From: Solanum dulcamara
Lineage: Eukaryota; Streptophyta; Magnoliopsida; Solanales; Solanaceae
Assembly: GCF_947179165.1 (NCBI RefSeq)
Contig: NC_077245.1
Coordinates: 46,897,286-46,961,285 of the forward strand
Reading direction: 5' to 3'
Length of the DNA: 64,000 bases
Shown here: positions 58,825 to 64,000 of the stretch, one piece after another
Position numbering within the stretch: position 1 is the stretch's first letter
Layout of the letters: each line of letters opens with the position of its first letter
Position numbers and translations under genes: made by a program
The notes under the pieces: model-generated
The model's input: only the letters and a program-made list of their open reading frames with translations
Databases searched by the model: none
Told to the model about the DNA's origin: nothing

Positions 58825-61602
58825 TATTGTAATGGCCCTCCAGGTCATTTTTGTATAATGCCTTTTGTTCATCATTTAAAATATTGTATAGTGACCCCAA
58901 GTCATAGACTGATCTGTTGCCTAGTTGTTCGTTCAGGTTTTATGCCTATTTTCCCATTGTGGAGCTTTTGAACTTGAATAGTTGACTTCGTTCAAAATGT
59001 ATAGTCAACAACCTTAGAATGGAATTTTGATATTCCATTGGTTCCAAAATGGTCATTTTAGGCTAGTAGCCTTTCCAGCTCAAGTCCCGAGGATTTGATG
59101 TCAGTTTGGACCGTTAGGCTTTTTAGACTTCAAGCTTTGTCCTTAGTTTGACCTTTGAAAAAATTCTTGGAGAGCATGCCAAAATGAGAATTTCTTTAGT
59201 GCGGTTAGCTCTAGAATATCGAGTTTGGTGAAGAGCAACTTTTCATGCTCTTCTCGAGGCTTTTAGTCGAATCCCCAGGCCCCTTGTGGAATTGGCTAAA
59301 ACTGACACTTGGATGTGGGACCTGTTTTTTGTCAAGATCTCATCAGATAGAAATTTTAACTACATCGTTGAGTCTGGAATATCAATTTTTTTGGGATAGC
59401 ATAGTTCATTTGCACCAATGGTGTTTCGAATGAATCACGGGCACCCCTTTAGAGATTTTGAACACTTGGTGTTCTAGCTGATGCACCAACATTTGGTGCA
59501 GGTGCCATCCTTCATTGTGATCATGATGAAGCCTTCGCTATCATAGAGGACACTATACCTAGGCCATCACAATCACTTAGGCCTATGGTCGCGATCGCTA
59601 TGAGCTTTCTATATGGGTTGACCAAATTGGTCATCGCGATTGTGGTATTTTTCCACCACAATGATCATTTCTCAGGGGGTTCACAATCTCGACCCTCATC
59701 CCCATAATTGAATGCATTTCAACTTTTAAATAAGATTTCAAATTCCAATTTCTCTCTCAATTTAGTTGCAAATTTTGTGATTCAAAGTCTTGGGCATTTG
59801 TAATGTTCATGGCTTCATGGGTGACTAGTTAGGAGTGTCAGAGACCTTCGTTCGACACAAATTCAATTTTAAGGCTACTGCCATCTTCTCTCTTTTAGCT
59901 TTTCATGGTGTTATTTTGTATGTTGGGTTTACGAGCTTTTTATGAGCCTCAAATCATGTTTTATGTTGGTACACAAGTTTGGAGAGCTAAATAGGACCTT
60001 TTTACAGAGTCAATTACAAAATTTCCGGCGCGTGTCCTACATTCACATTTTAGTCTCAAATTAACCCATCTCTATTTGATGCAATTTAGTTTCTGAATGA
60101 CCGTAATAACATCGTTATTCTATTTTTGTAGTATTGCAACATTTTGATGCTATACTGAAGGGAAAAGCTCCTAGACTTGATTTAGAGCATGTGCAATTAG
60201 CCTAAAGGTAGGCTACGACTTTCCTCTCCTTAGATTAAGCTTGAATATGTGAAATCTTTCTAATTAGTTGGAATTTAGGTTGGTTAGGTTCTTGATCATG
60301 CTTAGCTATTTAGAAATCATGTTTTAGGCTCATTTCGAGTTATTTGGGAACTTGTGAATATGTTATACTTTCTTAGCAATCTTCCATACCTTGTGTCCTA
60401 GATTATTCTTATTTTTTGATGATGTTGAGAGCATGTTTGGCCTTAGTCTAAGCTTAGACTAATTTCTTCCATAGATTTGCGATATTTTGATCCTTTCGGC
60501 CTTGTTCCTACTTGGATGTTGATTCAAATGACTTAGCTCCATATGGATTGGTATAGAAGACTTGGGTCTGGTAGTAAAGGCCTTAGATTATGCATTACCT
60601 CATCTTTGATAAACCTCTACCCCTTGTCCCTCTTCTCATGGACCATACATTGACGATTTCAGATTCTGGGCTATGTTTGTTTATGTGGGACATGGTATGG
60701 TTCGAGCTTGGAGTATTGGGATTATTATCTGATAGTTGATATCGCTTCATACTAGTTTGGTGATGATGAGTTGATATGAGATATTTTGGTAGCCATTATT
60801 GTTGCGGATTCAAGGTCTGGTCATGCTTCCCTTTTATCCTCTAAGGAGTTGATACACTTTCTCTATGATATATTTCCTCTTTGAGATTCATCCATGGTTC
60901 GAGGTCTAGGCTTTGTACTTCTTAGTTGGGTAGATATTATTGATTACTTGGAGACTATTATTAGTTACTGTGAGATTTATCTGTTATTCGAGGTCCGAGC
61001 TCTATGCTTCTTTGCTAGTCTCCATCTATTGGGTACTTGGAGACTATTCACATTTCAATTTATGGGCTGAACTTCTCTAGCTCTGGCTCATAATTACTCG
61101 TTCTTAGTAGATTTAGCTAATATGTGTATTGTCAAACTATGGGGGTCCATTTGGGTTTTTACATAAATTTTGTGCACGAGTGTACATTATGGGCTTATAT
61201 GGGTTCAATTGGGTGTAGTTATCTTGTAGTTACTTTAGATCAATTCCTTTTATACACATGTGCATTTTGATATTGAATTTCACTCCTTGACCCCTTATAT
61301 ATGTTATTCCTACTTTTCATATTTCTTTTACTTTTCAAGCTTGGTCAGCCCATGTTGCCTACTGAGTACCTATTTTCGTTATGCAGGTCCGAGCACCAGT
61401 TACCAACATTGGTTCGAGTCTATAGCAGTCTGACTTTGGAGACGAGGGTGAGGATATGGCGTCTTTGACTTACCTGTCTCCTTCTTTATATTGTTGATTA
61501 GTCTTTTGCTTTTTTGAGACCAGTCTTTATTTCTGTGGTCCACTTTTGGGACTTGTATCTCTTTGTAGTATTTCTGTACTTGTGACTTTCAAGGAGGGAT
61601 CC
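58825..61602 (+). repeat. LTR D4
   Basis: Starts TATTGTAATGGCC (from TGTTGTAATGACC) and runs to 61602, where LTR E begins. Aligns with D1: for example the 60060-60140 block matches 52075-52150. U3 words near 59500-59700 include the palindrome GCGATCGC (59591-59598), followed by a TATA-like tttaaataag near 59735. A few B-box-like words occur (60710, 60897, 61412), fewer than in D1. Confidence 0.72.
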
Positions 61603-62230
61603 TGTAACACCCCCAAATTTTCTAGCCAAAACTAACTCTACGAAATTAGAGAAATTGAACCAGGAGCAGACCATGAGACCCTTCACGGGCCGTATTTCTC
61701 ATCACATCCCATGGAAAAATGTTGTTGTAGTGTTAGTGATTAAGGGAAAAAAGGGGAAGAGTCTATGGAGGGATCTACAACCCTGTACGTTTAGGAACTA
61801 AAAATCAGTCCCTTAACATACCCAACGGTTTTTTCCTCTTATTCATACTTGTAACTTTTGAGAGAAGTGATTGGAGAGAAGTCAGAAATCTAGGGTTAAA
61901 GGTTTTCAAGCAATTTCTTCCAGTTTCGACTGTTCTTTTGATTTCCAGGTATGTAAAGCTTACCCGAACGTTGGACTAAATTCATCCACGTGCCCTGCAT
62001 CTTCATTGAGCAAAGATTGAGTGTAGAGTTTAGTTTGAGTGCTTATATACATTGAATTCATGAGTTAATTCTTCTTTTATTGAGTTATGTATAATTATGC
62101 ATTGAGATTATTATTGTTGACTATTTCTCAAATGATTGTAATTTTGTTTCATGGCTACTTTCTGATGTACCAAGGACTTACGGTACTTTTAATACTTTAA
62201 ACTTAAGAAATTGCATGCCTTTTAAGCATT
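61603..62230 (+). repeat. LTR fragment E
   Basis: Starts TGTAACACCCCCAAATTTTC at 61603; early words cttcacgggccgta and a ggtatgtaaagctta block fit a Ty3/gypsy LTR start. Family not matched elsewhere in the window. The right limit is approximate, set by the estimated start of the T2 LTR. Confidence 0.45.
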
Positions 62231-63589
62231 TGTTAGTAGATTTGATGTTATTTGTGTTTGTTTTGCAAGAAACTAAATCGGAGTATTAAACGAAGAGGAA
62301 CAACACTGATTGCAAGATTTTTGGAGTCTACTAGACCAAACTACAAGCTGTAGGTGGCATTCATCAAAACAATACTATGGAATTAAGTCAAATCTAGAGT
62401 TACCAGTGAAGTCTACGAATCGTCCAAATGTCTACAAGTTTTAATGACATCCGTAGAAGAGACCACAGTAGTTGAAGGTGAGGACCTAATCCATGAATGA
62501 AGTACATGAGTCCTTTTGAAGATTACAAGTCTTAGAAGTCGTCCGTTAAAAAGAAAAATTTGTCGGTGCAAAAGGGTTGTGTTACGATTTGGGTCTACGA
62601 CTCGTCAACCTGAAGACAAACCGTAGAAGTGAGTCGTAGAACCCAACCGATTCAAGTTTTCCTGTTTCTTCCAGTTCATGTTTTATTAGGATTATTTATC
62701 TATAAATACATTCCTTAGGACTACTTTTAAGCTTTAATTCTTGAATTCTCGATTTTTGTTATCGACGTTTACGTTCAGATTTTATTTGAAGATTTTGAAT
62801 TCTCATATTCGTTACTATAAGTGCATGATTTATTTTAAATCAAATATTATTTATTGTGATCACATAGTTATGAGAAGCTAATTCCAAAACTATGGTTGTG
62901 GGAAACATGAAGAATTAATGACGTAGACTTAATAAAAAGTAATTATTGAATAGTGTGCATGCATGTATTGTTTTTCCCTTTGTTTTGATTTTTTTAATGA
63001 GGGAACGCGTTAGAAATTTCCTTATTCTTACTTATCGGATCAAGGAGGTAACGAATGGGAAAATGGATTAAACAATGAGATTTGGGGCTAATCATCCTCA
63101 TATAGTTAGCCTGAACGGATCAAGGGATAGCTAAGTTTGGAATCATTGTTAAGGGTTAGTAAAATATACACTCTTAAACGGGTCAAGTTGCATGGTAAAA
63201 TTCAAATACTATAACGAATAAAGGACTTATGTTAACTTAGCTTACTGAATCTGCATGTAACACACCAGAAAGGGATTATTGATAAAAAAAAGGTTTACAT
63301 AGTGAAGGATTTGTGGGGAACACGTACACCTTAGTTTCATCTCATATTAAATTAAAACCATATTAAATTTTTACCTTATTACTTGAATGCTTGTTATTTG
63401 ATTAGTTAATTTCTTTTACTTAACCCCCCTTTCTTCATGGAAATAATCTGATTATCAAAACAAATACTAAACGATTAACAAAAGTCTAAATCATATTCCT
63501 CGTGAGATCGAACCTTACCTCTGTTAGGTTATATATTTGATCAACGACCTCTTTATAGTTCTTTAGGGAGGTGTAATTTGGGCGTATCA
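62231..63589 (+). repeat. LTR of T2 (Athila/Tat-like); start uncertain
   Basis: The end is firm: ggcgtatca at 63589 followed by a primer site. The start was set at a TGTTAGTAG word and could be upstream. U3 words cgactcgtc, aaccgtagaag and gagtcgtag lie at 62400-62640, followed by a clear TATA box ctataaata at 62700-62708. The gagatcgaacctta block near 63508 matches the T1 LTR. Confidence 0.55.
62700..62708 (+). promoter_or_regulatory. TATA box in T2 LTR
   Basis: ctataaata, about 470 bp into the LTR and just after the cgtag word cluster; the expected layout of a U3 promoter. Confidence 0.55.
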
Positions 63590-63594
63590 AATCT

Positions 63595-63612
63595 TGTTGT
63601 TGTTGCCAGGGA
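63595..63612 (+). other. Primer binding site of T2 (tRNA-Asp type, diverged)
   Basis: TGTTGTTGTTGCCAGGGA keeps the GTTGCC.GGGA half of the tRNA-Asp site; the first half is mutated. Its place 5 bp after the LTR end supports the call. Confidence 0.55.
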
Positions 63613-63723
63613 ATAAGACTTTTAAATTAGATTAATTTTTATTATTTAATTTGTAGTCATTATTTCCTTATTTTGCTTTATTTTCTTTTTGTTTGTGCTA
63701 AAATAGGTTTTGAATCCTAGTGC

Positions 63724-63903
63724 ATGTCAAATTCGAGGAGTCGAAGCATTTTCTTGAGTCCCTTTAAATCCAAAATCGAAAGATCACTACGTAGGATGGT
63801 GAACAATAATAACAATGATGGACACAAAATTGGTGATGACATTGCAGAATGACTCAGAGGGCAACAAGATAATGTACCGCAATATCTTTCGCAACATTAA
63901 GCA
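63724..63903 (+). pseudogene. T2 gag N-terminus (partial, interrupted)
   Basis: ATG at 63724 opens a 42-codon frame (MSNSRSRSIFLSPF..., IERSLRRMVNNNNN, DGHKIGDDIAE), then a TGA at 63850-63852. The same frame continues LRGQQDNVPQYLSQH to another stop. Its position 110 bp after the primer site and its basic then Asn-rich makeup fit an Athila/Tat gag start, but no domain is visible. The window ends inside the element. Confidence 0.45.
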
Positions 63904-64000
63904 TAGAATATTCTCAATAATTAACTAGTAGTGGAAGAAGCCCTCCACCCAGGCAGAAACCTGAATTCGGCATATGGAACAACTATAGAGTCAACCATGA

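Overview
Nothing in this window looks like a bacterial or host cellular gene. It is plant heterochromatin-type DNA: about 64 kb of broken, nested LTR retrotransposons plus one LINE relic. Evidence for a plant: chromovirus-type Ty3/gypsy polyproteins (CCHC gag, PR-RT-RH-IN order, chromodomain-like tail after integrase), initiator-Met-tRNA primer sites, tRNA-Asp-type primer sites of the Athila/Tat kind, and a plant L1 endonuclease. The style of the LTRs makes me think of Solanaceae, but that is an inference from general familiarity and I cannot fix the species. All coding remnants carry stops and frameshifts, and no complete open polyprotein exists.

I use working names. Element B (minus strand) is the base layer: 3' LTR 1403-3658, integrase tail 3659-4480, the rest of gag-pol 19126-22910, leader 22911-22981 and 30600-30728, primer site 30729-30740, 5' LTR 30745-30863 plus 45461-46039. 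Everything else between 1403 and 46039 was inserted into it. Left block: a D-type LTR fragment D0 (4481-4679, 8140-8655) sits in B integrase; a 3.5-kb solo LTR S1 (4680-8139, minus, target duplication TAAAC) sits in D0; element A2 (minus, 3' LTR 8656-11582, gag-pol 11583-16322) also sits in D0; LTR X (16323-19125) sits in A2 gag. Middle: element C (22982-30594, plus, target duplication TGAAG) sits in the B leader. Right block: element A1 (30864-45460, plus) sits in the B 5' LTR, and a second 3.5-kb solo LTR S2 (37220-40792, target duplication GTGAG) splits its RNase H.

Right of B: T1, an Athila/Tat-like minus-strand element (leader 46040-46449, primer site, LTR 46472-47805); an L1-type LINE relic (about 47950-50059); and a tangle of D-family pieces: LTR D1 (50060-53404), minus D2 (LTR 53405-55069, deleted pol 55070-56561), plus D3 (integrase 56562-57627, partial LTR to 58063) and D4 (integrase 58064-58824, LTR 58825-61602). 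Then LTR fragment E (61603-about 62230) and T2, an Athila/Tat-like plus element whose LTR, primer site and gag start reach the window end. Region 1-1402 is probably the 3' part of another such element.

Points most worth a second look: an array of RNA polymerase III B-box-like motifs inside LTR D1; clusters of short dyad motifs in the U3 part of every LTR family, several just upstream of a TATA box (in the S family these are G-box/ABRE motifs); nonsense codons shared by A1 and A2; an LTR element (C) whose RT and RNase H are replaced by unrecognised sequence; and two D-family rearrangement joints that both start at the same integrase codon.
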